From Flavobacterium terrisoli (lineage in GTDB: Bacteria > Bacteroidota > Bacteroidia > Flavobacteriales > Flavobacteriaceae), in the NCBI RefSeq assembly GCF_030167905.1, contig NZ_JARGNA010000009.1, forward strand, positions 1 through 64,000: DNA of 64,000 nt, written 5' to 3'. A program made the position numbers and the translations under genes. The stretch's first letter is position 1. Each line of letters begins with the position of its first letter. Below, piece after piece: positions 18,019 to 26,520 of this stretch. The notes under the pieces were generated by a model that saw nothing but the letters and a program-made list of their open reading frames with translations, did not search any database and was not told where the DNA came from.

Positions 18019-19980
18019 TTATCTGATCACAATCTTCTTGACCTCTGATTGACCATTGCTGGTGATTTTGGCCAAATAAATTCCGGAACCCACACTCGGA
18101 ACAATATGAGTTTCGCCTACAAACTGTTGTTCAAAAACTTTCATTCCCAAAGTATTGTATAGCTCAATCTTCGCCTCATTTGCTACACCTGAAACCGTAA
18201 AGTATTCATTCGCCGGATTAGGGTAAATGCTATAATTCACTACTTGGTTTTGATTGTTGGACAAAGCTGCAAACCATTGTTCACCGGCATGGCTTCCCCA
18301 AATATAATCGGCTAACGCCGGATAATCAATAAATGGGTTTCGGTTCACCTGCCAGGTGTAGATATAGTTGTTTCGGTTCATTTCAAAATCATCTCTTGGA
18401 TCGGTTTGGTTCCACGTCAATAACGACGCTAAATCTCCCAATTGCCCAACCGTTGTATCCGGAAGATCACCGTTTACGACACTCAGCGCGTTGTAACGAA
18501 CCGCCATATAAAAAACAGCTCTGGCCACATCTCCTTTCCATGAACCTTGCGTTCCAACCGGGCCATTATAACCGGTTAAGCCGTAATCCCTGTTGCTTCT
18601 GGTGGTGTTTTCCGGTCCGTCTTCAGCACGGATATGGTGTGCATCGGCATGACCCGCTGTGATGTCATCTGCACTGGTCGGTAACCAAACATTAATTCCG
18701 TCAGGCGTATCCTCAGTAGCATCGGCAAATCCACCACGGGATTGCGGATAAATGTGTTCCCTGTTCCATAAACCTACACTGCTGGAAGTCGTTTGGAAAT
18801 CCAATTTAGCTCTGGGCGTTTCCACATACATCAACCAAACCTGATTGCTGTTGAGCGGATTTTGATCGGCCACTTTCAAGATATCGGTAACGTCGCCATA
18901 ATTATGGGCATGGACGACTGCCGGATTAGCGATAATGTTTTGCAACGCCTGCTTCAATGCCGCTCCGGATAATCCTTCCAACGAATCATAATAACCTACC
19001 GGAGCCGTACTGGTTACATTTCCAAAGGTAGGATTCAAAGGTGTGCCAAAAGGCAAGGTGGTAAAATCGTTATCCACAACCCTAATTTCGATATTGTCAT
19101 TTCTTCTGTTATAACCCGATGGCAAACTGCCAAATTTTATTTTCAGGATTTCATCACCTTCATTCAATACATCATCAACCAAAGTAATCGTTGTGCTAAA
19201 GGTATTCGTTCCCGAAGGAATAAAAACGGTAGTGTTACCGGTAAAATCGGCTGTATTAAATGAACTATTGTTTAAAGTAAATGTGAAAGTCAAATCACTC
19301 GTCACATTGGTTTGCGTGGTGAAAGTAATTGGAAAACTAGTGCCTTCGTTTTTGTGTGCGGTATTGACTGTGATGGTAATGCCGTTAAAAACAAAACCGC
19401 TTCCGTCATTATTGGCTCCGGGCGTTGGTGCTTTTACTTCCCAGTTACCATCTGCTTTTCTTTGGATCGATTGTGTTGTCCCAAGACTGTTTACATTCTC
19501 ATTTTCCTGCGATGTTAAGCCCAATAAGGTTTGCAGAGAAGTAGCTGGTGTTGCATTGTTTGAATGAACCAAAGCGTCAATCAGATTGGTTGTTGTGGCC
19601 ACAGTTCCAACAGGAAAATCAGCCGTTGAACCTAAATACAGACCAACACCATCGGGTCCGTTTTGGATAATGCTATTGGTGAAAATTTTCTCAGGAACCG
19701 GTGATACCAGATTATTCCCAATCAGAACTATCCCATTGACATCGGTGGTCAAACCATTGAGGCTAATGTTGTAATAACTTTTATCGACAGCAGAACCTGA
19801 TCCGTTGAAGAAAACCAATACATAGCCATTAAGGGAGAAATTAGGGGTTGCCGATTTTAATTCGATAAATTCTTTATCATCAGTACTTGGTGTATCAGAA
19901 TCGAACTCATTGATAAGCACCTGAGATTGCACTATTGATGTGGACGCCATCAACAGACAGAAAAATAATTTTTTGAGCAT
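18019..19980 (-). CDS. Secreted endonuclease I with lamin-tail, Calx-beta and T9SS sorting domains
   Basis: A 653-residue extracellular nuclease. In order: signal peptide (1-19, ...IVQSQ), a lamin-tail domain (VLINEFDSDTPSTDDKEFIEL), a Calx-beta-like domain near residues 200-300, and an endonuclease I (EndA/NucM) domain with the active-site region LWNREHIYPQSRGG and HADAHHIRAED. The last domain is a type IX secretion sorting domain (YSIYPNPANEYFTV to LAKITSNGQSEVKKIVIR). Such enzymes degrade external DNA for nutrients. It is a lone minus-strand gene. Confidence 0.92.
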   Translation of the reverse strand: MLKKLFFCLLMASTSIVQSQVLINEFDSDTPSTDDKEFIELKSATPNFSLNGYVLVFFNGSGSAVDKSYYNISLNGLTTDVNGIVLIGNNLVSPVPEKIFTNSIIQNGPDGVGLYLGSTADFPVGTVATTTNLIDALVHSNNATPATSLQTLLGLTSQENENVNSLGTTQSIQRKADGNWEVKAPTPGANNDGSGFVFNGITITVNTAHKNEGTSFPITFTTQTNVTSDLTFTFTLNNSSFNTADFTGNTTVFIPSGTNTFSTTITLVDDVLNEGDEILKIKFGSLPSGYNRRNDNIEIRVVDNDFTTLPFGTPLNPTFGNVTSTAPVGYYDSLEGLSGAALKQALQNIIANPAVVHAHNYGDVTDILKVADQNPLNSNQVWLMYVETPRAKLDFQTTSSSVGLWNREHIYPQSRGGFADATEDTPDGINVWLPTSADDITAGHADAHHIRAEDGPENTTRSNRDYGLTGYNGPVGTQGSWKGDVARAVFYMAVRYNALSVVNGDLPDTTVGQLGDLASLLTWNQTDPRDDFEMNRNNYIYTWQVNRNPFIDYPALADYIWGSHAGEQWFAALSNNQNQVVNYSIYPNPANEYFTVSGVANEAKIELYNTLGMKVFEQQFVGETHIVPSVGSGIYLAKITSNGQSEVKKIVIR

Positions 19981-20186
19981 TAATTGAAATTTTGACCAAA
20001 TTTATTGATATGCAGCTTATTAAAATTACAATTCAATTTATTTATGATTGTTTAACCAACTTTGAAATGAATTTTAAGGAAAAACCTTTAAATACCACGT
20101 CTTAATTAAAGAATTTTAGCACATAAAAAATGTAGTTTCAATTTGACATAAATGCACTATTTTTACCCTAATTATCATTTTAAATA

Positions 20187-20972
20187 ATGCTCGAAATTTT
20201 AGGATTTGTTGGTGCCTTATTTATCGGCATCGTTTTGGGAATTACCGGTGGCGGTGGTTCAATATTAACCGTACCGGTTTTGGTCTATTTAATGCATTTG
20301 GATTTTGTCATCGCCAGTGCTTATTCCTTATTCATCGTTGGAACAACCTCTGCTTTTGGAAGTTTTCAGAATTTCAAAAAAGGTTCCGTCGATTTTAAAA
20401 CGGCACTGAAATTTGCCATTCCGTCCGTGATTGGTGTTTACATCGCCCGAAAATTCATTGTTCCGAATATTCCCGATCCGATATTTTATTTTGCTTCACT
20501 GCAATTGACAAAAGGGACCTTTTTGATGTTGATTTTTGCCGTAGTCATGTTGCTGGCGGCCATTTCGATGCTGAAGGAAGGCAAAGTCATCGTAAAAGTG
20601 GAACCTCAGAATAAATTTTGGCTAATCCTGCAATTGTTTTTCGTTGGCGTACTCATTGGAACAATTGGTGCCGGTGGCGGTTTCCTGATTATTCCGGCCT
20701 TGATGAAATTGGCCAAATTACCCATCCGAAAAGCCATTGGCACTTCGTTATTGATCATCACCATTAATTCACTGATTGGTTTCTTAGGAGATGTTGAAAC
20801 CACTTTAATGGATTGGCCTTTCCTGTTGTCATTTACAGCATTATCGGTTATTGGAATTTTTATCGGGCTTTATATCCAAAAATACATCAACGAAAAAAGA
20901 CTTAAGAAAATATTTGGCTTCTTTGTTTTAGCCATGGCCATATTCATCATTTACAAGGAGGTATTTTCATAA
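20187..20972 (+). CDS. TauE/SafE family sulfite/sulfur anion exporter
   Basis: A 261-residue inner-membrane protein with about eight hydrophobic spans. It has the two internal family repeats with glycine-rich motifs GITGGGGSILTVPVL (near residue 19) and GTIGAGGGFLIIPALM (near residue 160). TauE/SafE proteins move sulfite, sulfoacetate or related anions. The next gene, 63 nt downstream, encodes an MBL-rhodanese enzyme, so the two probably serve persulfide or sulfite handling together. Confidence 0.88.
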   Translation: MLEILGFVGALFIGIVLGITGGGGSILTVPVLVYLMHLDFVIASAYSLFIVGTTSAFGSFQNFKKGSVDFKTALKFAIPSVIGVYIARKFIVPNIPDPIFYFASLQLTKGTFLMLIFAVVMLLAAISMLKEGKVIVKVEPQNKFWLILQLFFVGVLIGTIGAGGGFLIIPALMKLAKLPIRKAIGTSLLIITINSLIGFLGDVETTLMDWPFLLSFTALSVIGIFIGLYIQKYINEKRLKKIFGFFVLAMAIFIIYKEVFS

Positions 20973-21035
20973 AGAATTCTAAATTCAGGTTGATTCTACC
21001 ATCTAATCTTTAAATTTGCACAAACCAATTCAATT

Positions 21036-22448
21036 ATGAAAATCGAACAAATATATACCGGATGCATTGCCCAGGCAGCTTATTATCTTGAGAGCAATGG
21101 TGAAGCAGCTATTTTTGATCCGCTTCGCGAAGTTCAGCCTTACTTAGACAAAGCGGCTAAAGACAACGCCAAAATCAAATACATATTTGAAACCCATTTC
21201 CACGCTGATTTTGTTTCAGGACATTTGGATTTGGCTCAAAAAAGCGGCGGAAAAATTGTATATGGTCCAACAGCCGCACCTGAATTTGACGCCATTATTG
21301 CCGAAGACAATCAGGAGTTTAAAGTGGGGAACTATACTATAAAAGCCATTCACACACCAGGTCATACTTTAGAGAGCACTTGTTATCTTTTGACCGATGA
21401 AAACGGAAAACAACACGGCATAATCACTGGTGACACTTTGTTCATTGGTGATGTTGGCCGTCCTGATTTGGCACAGGCTTTGACAGAAGAATTGACTCAG
21501 GAAAAACTGGCGGCTTATCTATATGATTCGTTGCGCAACAAAATCATGCCGTTGAGTGATGATTTGATAGTCTATCCAAGTCATGGTGCCGGAAGTGCCT
21601 GTGGTAAAAACATGAGCAAAGAAACTACCGATACTTTGGGCAACCAAAAACGAACCAATTATGCTTTGAGAGCTAATATGACCAAGGAAGAATTCACCAA
21701 GGAATTATTGGATGGTTTGGGACTTCCACCCGCTTATTTTCCTCAGAATGTAATGATGAATATCAAAGGTTATGAAAGCCTTGATACCGTGATTGAAAAA
21801 AGCAACATTGCGCTTTCGCCTAAGGAATTTGAAGCGGTTGCCAATCAGGGTGATGTTGTCGTTTTAGATGTACGTCACGAAAATGATTTTGTAAGCGCCC
21901 ATATTCCGAATTCTATCTTTATCGGGATTCAGGGAAATTTTGCACCATGGGTAGGTTCCTTATTAAGAGATGTCAATCAGAAACTATTATTGGTCATTCC
22001 ACAAGGAAGAGAAGAAGAAACCATCACCCGATTATCACGCGTTGGCTTTGACCACGTTTTGGGGTATCTGAATGGCGGTATCGAAGCCTGGACAAATGCC
22101 GGTTTTGAAACTGACAGCATTAAATCAATCTCACCGGAAGAATTTTCAAAACAGTTGACTTCAGACAGCATCGTTGTTGATTCCAGAAAACTGGGTGAAT
22201 ACCAAGCTGAGCATGTAGAAAATGCCCTTAACATTCCTTTGGACACCGTGAATGAAAATTTTCAAAGTGTACCCAAAGGTGCTGAGTTCTTTTTGCATTG
22301 CGCCGGCGGTTATCGTTCTGTTATCATGGCATCTATATTAAAATCAAGAGGCATCCACAACCTCATCAATGTGGAAAAAGGAATGAACGGAATTAAGCAA
22401 ACCAATGTCACTTGTACCCAATTTGTTTGTCCTTCAACCAAAAAATAA
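21036..22448 (+). CDS. MBL-fold persulfide dioxygenase-like / double rhodanese protein
   Basis: A 470-residue protein. The N-terminal metallo-beta-lactamase domain has THFHADFVSGH (HxHxDxxxxH), the HTPGHTLES site and GDTLFIGDVGRPDL, as in ETHE1-type persulfide dioxygenases. Two rhodanese domains follow. The first (near residues 265-360) lacks a catalytic cysteine; the second (near residues 370-465) has FFLHCAGGYRS with the active cysteine. It is likely to oxidise or transfer sulfane sulfur in the cytoplasm and sits next to a TauE/SafE exporter gene. Confidence 0.9.
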   Translation: MKIEQIYTGCIAQAAYYLESNGEAAIFDPLREVQPYLDKAAKDNAKIKYIFETHFHADFVSGHLDLAQKSGGKIVYGPTAAPEFDAIIAEDNQEFKVGNYTIKAIHTPGHTLESTCYLLTDENGKQHGIITGDTLFIGDVGRPDLAQALTEELTQEKLAAYLYDSLRNKIMPLSDDLIVYPSHGAGSACGKNMSKETTDTLGNQKRTNYALRANMTKEEFTKELLDGLGLPPAYFPQNVMMNIKGYESLDTVIEKSNIALSPKEFEAVANQGDVVVLDVRHENDFVSAHIPNSIFIGIQGNFAPWVGSLLRDVNQKLLLVIPQGREEETITRLSRVGFDHVLGYLNGGIEAWTNAGFETDSIKSISPEEFSKQLTSDSIVVDSRKLGEYQAEHVENALNIPLDTVNENFQSVPKGAEFFLHCAGGYRSVIMASILKSRGIHNLINVEKGMNGIKQTNVTCTQFVCPSTKK

Positions 22449-22530
22449 TTAGATAAAAAAAACAAAAAATTCACAGTATCCTATTGCAATTTAAATACAT
22501 TTGCAATCGTTAAAAATTTAAACCAAAAAA

Positions 22531-23283
22531 ATGAAAAAAGTAATTCTTTTAGTAGCCGTAGCAGTAGTGTTGTTCGCTTGTAATAACCTGGCTGAAGGCG
22601 AATATGTTATCACAGGTCACATCAAAGGCATGAAAACCGGGTTGGTTTTCTTAGAAAAACAAAGCCCAATGGGAATGGGGAATATGGCCATTGACACTGT
22701 AAAAATTGAAGACGGAAAATTTGAAATCAAAGGAAAAACAGGTGAACCTGAAATCCACTTCATCCAAATTGACAAAGTAAACGGTAAAATTCCTTTAATC
22801 TTAGAAGGTGGAGAAATTGCTGTTGAAGTAGATAAAGACACGCTGTTCAAATCAAAAATAACAGGAACTTACAGTAACGATGAGTTTACCAAGTTCAATG
22901 AAGAGTCAAATAAGATTCAGAAAAAAATGCAGAAGGAAGCTATGGCTTTCCAGGTAAAAAACAAAGCCATCATTGAGCAGGCACAAAAAACTAAAGATAC
23001 AGCAACTTTCAGCAAATTGAGAGCTGAATATGATATCATTCAAAAACCACTTAATGATTTTACTTTTGCTTATCCAAAAACACATCCAAAATCATTTATC
23101 AGCGTATTGATTACCCAAATGATGATGGGCAATCCTAAATTCACGCCAAAAGAAATTGAGGACACTTACAATTCTTTGGATGAATCATTGAAAAAAACAA
23201 AGCCGGCTAAGACCATCAAAGAAAACATTGATGCCTTAAAAAAAAAGCCAGCGACCAACCAGCCCTCAGAGTTAATCAAATAG
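22531..23283 (+). CDS. DUF4369 lipoprotein, N-terminal part of a frameshifted thioredoxin-like protein
   Basis: A 250-residue frame with a lipoprotein signal (VAVAVVLFACNN, lipid cysteine near residue 17) and a DUF4369 domain from EYVITGHIKG onward. In Bacteroidota this domain is normally fused to a TlpA-like thioredoxin. The frame stops at 23281, but an A9 run at 23238-23246 (TTA AAA AAA AAG) lies just before the divergence. Stepping back one base there reads KKKASDQPALRVNQIAPNFS and joins directly to the thioredoxin part. Either the run has lost an A (mutation or read error), or -1 slippage makes the full protein. Confidence 0.8.
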   Translation: MKKVILLVAVAVVLFACNNLAEGEYVITGHIKGMKTGLVFLEKQSPMGMGNMAIDTVKIEDGKFEIKGKTGEPEIHFIQIDKVNGKIPLILEGGEIAVEVDKDTLFKSKITGTYSNDEFTKFNEESNKIQKKMQKEAMAFQVKNKAIIEQAQKTKDTATFSKLRAEYDIIQKPLNDFTFAYPKTHPKSFISVLITQMMMGNPKFTPKEIEDTYNSLDESLKKTKPAKTIKENIDALKKKPATNQPSELIK

Positions 23284-23321
23284 CACCTAATTTTAGCGCC
23301 TCAACTCCCGAAGGGAAAAAG

Positions 23322-23693
23322 GTGTCTTTAAAAGAAAGCTTAGGCAAAGTAACACTGATTGATTTTTGGGCATCGTGGTGTCCGCCATGCCGAAAAGCCA
23401 ATCCGGAAGTAGTAGCACTCTACAAAGAGTTTCACGGCAAAGGATTTAATATTATAAGCTTTTCATTAGACACCGATGCAGCGAAATGGAAGGAAGCCAT
23501 TGCCAAAGACCAATTAACCTGGACACAGGTTTCTAATTTGGCCGAAATGGAAGAAGATCCTGTTGTAAAACAATATGGCGTAAAATTGATTCCGACGACT
23601 TATTTGCTGGATGCTTCAGGCAAAATTGTGGGCATAGATTTACCTCACGAGGAAATGAAAGCCAAAATCAGCGCCCTTTTAAACGCAAAATAA
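23322..23693 (+). CDS. TlpA-like thioredoxin domain, C-terminal part of the frameshifted gene
   Basis: This frame carries a full thioredoxin fold: LIDFWASWCPPCRKANPEV with the WCPPC redox motif, a strand pair, and the cis-proline IPTTYLL. A GTG at 23322 could start it alone, but the same frame is open back to 23232 and encodes the linker that normally precedes the domain. It is therefore best seen as the end of the DUF4369-TlpA lipoprotein. Such proteins reduce or isomerise disulfides in the periplasm. Without the signal this fragment could not be exported. Confidence 0.75.
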   Translation: MSLKESLGKVTLIDFWASWCPPCRKANPEVVALYKEFHGKGFNIISFSLDTDAAKWKEAIAKDQLTWTQVSNLAEMEEDPVVKQYGVKLIPTTYLLDASGKIVGIDLPHEEMKAKISALLNAK

Positions 23694-23715
23694 GCCAAAC
23701 ACCCATAAAAACAAA

Positions 23716-23745
23716 AGAATCTCCTTCGGGAGATTTTTTTATTTC
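23716..23745 (+). terminator. Intrinsic terminator with TTCG loop
   Basis: AATCTCC-TTCG-GGAGATT followed by seven T downstream of the thioredoxin gene. Confidence 0.85.
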
Positions 23746-23796
23746 ATTTAAAACCAACCCCTTAAAAAAAGGTACTGAATTAAGTGTCTTTTTTAT

Positions 23797-23826
23797 TTGT
23801 GAACCTCAAAAGTGTTTTTATATTTG
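23797..23826 (+). promoter_or_regulatory. tRNA-Tyr promoter
   Basis: TTG (23797-23799), a 19-nt spacer, then TATATTTG (23819-23826): a consensus Bacteroidota promoter ending 17 nt before the tRNA. Confidence 0.7.
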
Positions 23827-23843
23827 CAATCGCTAAAGGCAAT

Positions 23844-23925
23844 GGGGAGATACTCAAGCGGCCAACGAGGGCGGACTGTAAATCCGCTGATTACATCTTC
23901 GCAGGTTCGAATCCTGCTCTCCCCA
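23844..23925 (+). tRNA. tRNA-Tyr (GTA)
   Basis: An 82-nt class II tRNA with the long variable arm expected for bacterial tRNA-Tyr. The acceptor arms GGGGAGA and TCTCCCC pair perfectly. The anticodon loop CTGTAAA contains GTA. The T arm GCAGGTTCGAATCCTGC is standard. CCA is not encoded (A-CA follows). It has its own promoter and a downstream hairpin. A tyrosine recombinase gene begins 273 nt later, so its 3' end is a plausible integration site, but I saw no second copy of that end in the window. Confidence 0.96.
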
Positions 23926-23948
23926 CAAAATAAAAAGCAAAAAGTCTC

Positions 23949-23986
23949 AAAACCCTGCAAATCTTAGGATGTGCAGGGTTTTTGTT
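23949..23986 (+). terminator. tRNA-Tyr downstream terminator
   Basis: AAACCCTGCA (23950-23959) pairs with TGCAGGGTTT (23972-23981), followed by TTGTTTTTC. Confidence 0.8.
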
Positions 23987-24038
23987 TTTCTGTTACCTCC
24001 AAATTATTCATTCAATCTTAAATCTTAAGGGGCAAAAT

Positions 24039-24073
24039 CGAGACCCTAAAAAATATCCAAACCTAGGGTCTCG
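24039..24073. other. Inverted repeat between tRNA-Tyr and integrase
   Basis: A perfect 9-bp inverted repeat, CGAGACCCT (24039-24047) / AGGGTCTCG (24065-24073), with a 17-nt centre and no T tract. It may be a recombinase arm-binding or operator site. The rest of 23990-24198 shows no gene. Confidence 0.4.
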
Positions 24074-24198
24074 CTAAATCTTCTTAAGACTTGCAAACAC
24101 TGTACTTTCAGCCAGTTCAACAACCCGTTCAAAAGCTGTACATCTTGTTTGTTATTACTCAGGAATTTAAATTGAATAATAATTAAAAGGTCACCAAC

Positions 24199-25434
24199 AT
24201 GAAAACAAAAATCACTTTACACTTCTATGCCAAAAGCACCAAAATGAACTCTGACGGCAAACTACCAATCTATGTCAGGCTAACTGTCAATGGTCAAAGA
24301 TTAGAATTTAGCTCGAAAAAATTCATAGAAAAATCTAAATGGTCACCAGAACTCGCCAAAATGAAAGGGCAAACCGATGAGGCTCGTTCAATAAATAGCT
24401 ATCTCGATATGATGAGATCAAAAGTTTTGGGAGCGGAACTCCAACTGATACATAAGCATGAAGAACTTTCTATCGAAAATTTCCAATCAATACTACTTGA
24501 TAAGGACAATAAAGCAAGGATGCTAATTCCAATCTTTCAGGACCATAATAACAGGATGAAAGAATTACTTGGCAAGCAGTACGCTCCTGGAACATTACAA
24601 CGTTTTGAAGTAACACTGAACCACATAAAAAACTTCTTAATTTGGAAGCATAACATTTCAGACATACGGATCGATAAGTTTGATTTTGCCATGGTTACTG
24701 ATTTCGAATTTTACCTCCGAAGCGTTAAAAACTGCTCAAACAATACAGCCGTGAAGTATGTTCGAAACTTCCGCAAAATCATCAATATCTGTCTGAACAA
24801 TGATTGGATAGAAAAGAACCCTTTTAGTAAATACGAAGGCAAAGTTTATGAAGTTGATAAAGAGTTTTTAACCGAAGAAGAAATCCAAAAAATTTATGTT
24901 AAAAAGTTCATGAACGCTCGTTTAGAACAAGTAAGAGACATCTTCATTTTCTGCTGCTTTACCGGCTTAGCATATATTGATGTTCAACAACTCCGAAAAG
25001 ACCATTTAGGAATTGGCATTGATGGCAACAAATGGATTTTCAAAAATCGACAAAAAACAGATACACGTTCAAAGATTCCTTTACTTCCTATTGCAGAGGA
25101 ATTAATTCAAAAATATGCAGAACATCCAAAATGCTTAAATGAAGATAGAATACTTCCTGTTCTTAGCAATCAAAAAATGAATAGCTACCTAAAGGAAATC
25201 GGAGATGTCTGTGGCATCAATAAAGAAATTACATTCCATATGGCACGGCACACATTTGCAACCTCTGTGACACTAACTAATGGAGTTCCGATTGAGAGTG
25301 TCAGCAAAATGCTTGGCCATAAAAGTTTAAGGACTACACAGCACTATGCGAAAATTGTTGATAAGAGGGTAAGCGATGATATGGCAATTCTTAAGGAAAA
25401 ATTATCCAACAATTTGCTCGCCAAAAGTTCCTAA
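24199..25434 (+). CDS. Tyrosine recombinase (Bacteroidota mobile-element integrase)
   Basis: A 411-residue integrase with an Arm-DNA-binding domain (residues 1-90; KITLHFYAKSTKMNSDGKLP), a SAM-like core-binding domain (near residues 100-210) and a catalytic domain. The catalytic domain shows the box-I region CFTGLAYIDV (no arginine at the usual place, as in several Bacteroidota integrases), the RQKTDTRSKIPLLP lysine strand, HMARHTF (HxxR), GHKS, and the nucleophile in TTQHYAKI. It sits just after tRNA-Tyr. It is a member of the element-integrase group, not an integron IntI by any feature I can see. Confidence 0.92.
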   Translation: MKTKITLHFYAKSTKMNSDGKLPIYVRLTVNGQRLEFSSKKFIEKSKWSPELAKMKGQTDEARSINSYLDMMRSKVLGAELQLIHKHEELSIENFQSILLDKDNKARMLIPIFQDHNNRMKELLGKQYAPGTLQRFEVTLNHIKNFLIWKHNISDIRIDKFDFAMVTDFEFYLRSVKNCSNNTAVKYVRNFRKIINICLNNDWIEKNPFSKYEGKVYEVDKEFLTEEEIQKIYVKKFMNARLEQVRDIFIFCCFTGLAYIDVQQLRKDHLGIGIDGNKWIFKNRQKTDTRSKIPLLPIAEELIQKYAEHPKCLNEDRILPVLSNQKMNSYLKEIGDVCGINKEITFHMARHTFATSVTLTNGVPIESVSKMLGHKSLRTTQHYAKIVDKRVSDDMAILKEKLSNNLLAKSS

Positions 25435-25451
25435 AACCCAAACATCAAATA

Positions 25452-25487
25452 AAAAAGCATTGCGGAATAAACCTGCAATGCTTTCAT
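25452..25487. terminator. Hairpin terminator after the integrase
   Basis: AAAGCATTGC (25454-25463) pairs with GCAATGCTTT (25474-25483) between convergent genes, with an A tract before and T-rich sequence after. Confidence 0.75.
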
Positions 25488-25513
25488 TATGAAAAGTGTT
25501 TTTTTATATGGGC

Positions 25514-26437
25514 TCACTTTTTAGAAGCTGTCAATGCTTCTACTAACGCTTCTGCCAATGCGTGATCAGAAGCCGGATTCTGTCCTGTAATTAGCTCTCT
25601 GTCTTTTACAACAAACGGCTTCCAGTTTTCTTTTCCATGCGTTGTTTTCCCACCAGCCAATTTCAAAGCGTCGGCAACATAAAACTGTAATTTGGCATCA
25701 CTGTCTTTTAAAGCATCGTCTTCTTCAGAATTGGAGAAAATGGTCATATTATAACCTGAATAAATCCAGTTTTTCCCTAAGCTTTCAATTTCCGCTTTAT
25801 TATTTGATATCAAAGCTTTTTTGTAAGCGGCTGAATCGTCAAGGGCAGCAATCAAAGCAACTGGACCATGACAAAGCAAGGCAGTAATAATGTTTTGCTC
25901 ATGGGCATATCTAAGAATTTTTCCTAGATCTTCACTTTGCATCAAGTCTGTCATTGGTGCTCTTCCTCCTGGAACAAATACAGCACTATACTTTTTAAGA
26001 TCTGAATTTGCCACATCAGCAAGTTTCAAAGGTTTGTTTAAACTTTCATGTGTACGGACAAATTCTAATGATTTGTCAAGTTTAGCCTTGTCATCCTGAA
26101 AAAATGCTGCACTATTGGAACTTTCATCCATTGTAGGCACTACTCCACCTGGAGTCGCTACTTCTATTTTGTAACCTGCTGCTATCAGGGCTTGGGCCGG
26201 AACCGCCAACTCATCTAGGAAGTATCCCGTTTTGATAGTCGTTTTGTTGCTCATTTCAAGCTCATTTTTTGCTGAAAGAACAACAAGAACTACTTTCTCG
26301 TCTTTTGATTGCAGTGAATCTGTTTCCGTTTCGTCTTTGGAGTTTTCTGTCGATTCAGAATTTTTGCAACCAAATACAACCGTTAATGCTAAAAAAAGCA
26401 TTGATTGTGTGTAGTGTTTTAATTTTAAAGTTTTCAT
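25514..26437 (-). CDS. DJ-1/PfpI family lipoprotein
   Basis: A 307-residue exported protein. A lipoprotein signal (LALTVVFGCKNSE, lipid cysteine near residue 24) and a Ser/Glu-rich linker precede a class I glutamine-amidotransferase-like DJ-1/PfpI domain. The nucleophile cysteine is in ITALLCHGPVALIAAL, and the elbow region AVFVPGGRAPM is also clear. Relatives act as chaperones, deglycases or glyoxalases. The periplasmic lipoprotein form is unusual but is known in Bacteroidota. It may work with the nearby SDR and VOC genes against reactive carbonyls; that is an inference. Confidence 0.85.
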   Translation of the reverse strand: MKTLKLKHYTQSMLFLALTVVFGCKNSESTENSKDETETDSLQSKDEKVVLVVLSAKNELEMSNKTTIKTGYFLDELAVPAQALIAAGYKIEVATPGGVVPTMDESSNSAAFFQDDKAKLDKSLEFVRTHESLNKPLKLADVANSDLKKYSAVFVPGGRAPMTDLMQSEDLGKILRYAHEQNIITALLCHGPVALIAALDDSAAYKKALISNNKAEIESLGKNWIYSGYNMTIFSNSEEDDALKDSDAKLQFYVADALKLAGGKTTHGKENWKPFVVKDRELITGQNPASDHALAEALVEALTASKK

Positions 26438-26520
26438 AATTAGATTTTTTAATTGTTTTTTTTTTTTGAGATTTATATAATGACCTGCTTTTATTAAAAT
26501 ACAGATTCGGATTTCTAAGA

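Noticed and set aside
23844-23927. Right-hand att copy of the tRNA-Tyr end inside the window
   Set aside because: I could not find a second CCTGCTCTCCCCA-like string in the remaining sequence.
24199-25434. Integrase as the recombinase for the cassette array
   Set aside because: It has Bacteroidota element-type domains and sits by tRNA-Tyr 27 kb away. I see no IntI-specific feature, so the link is not supported.
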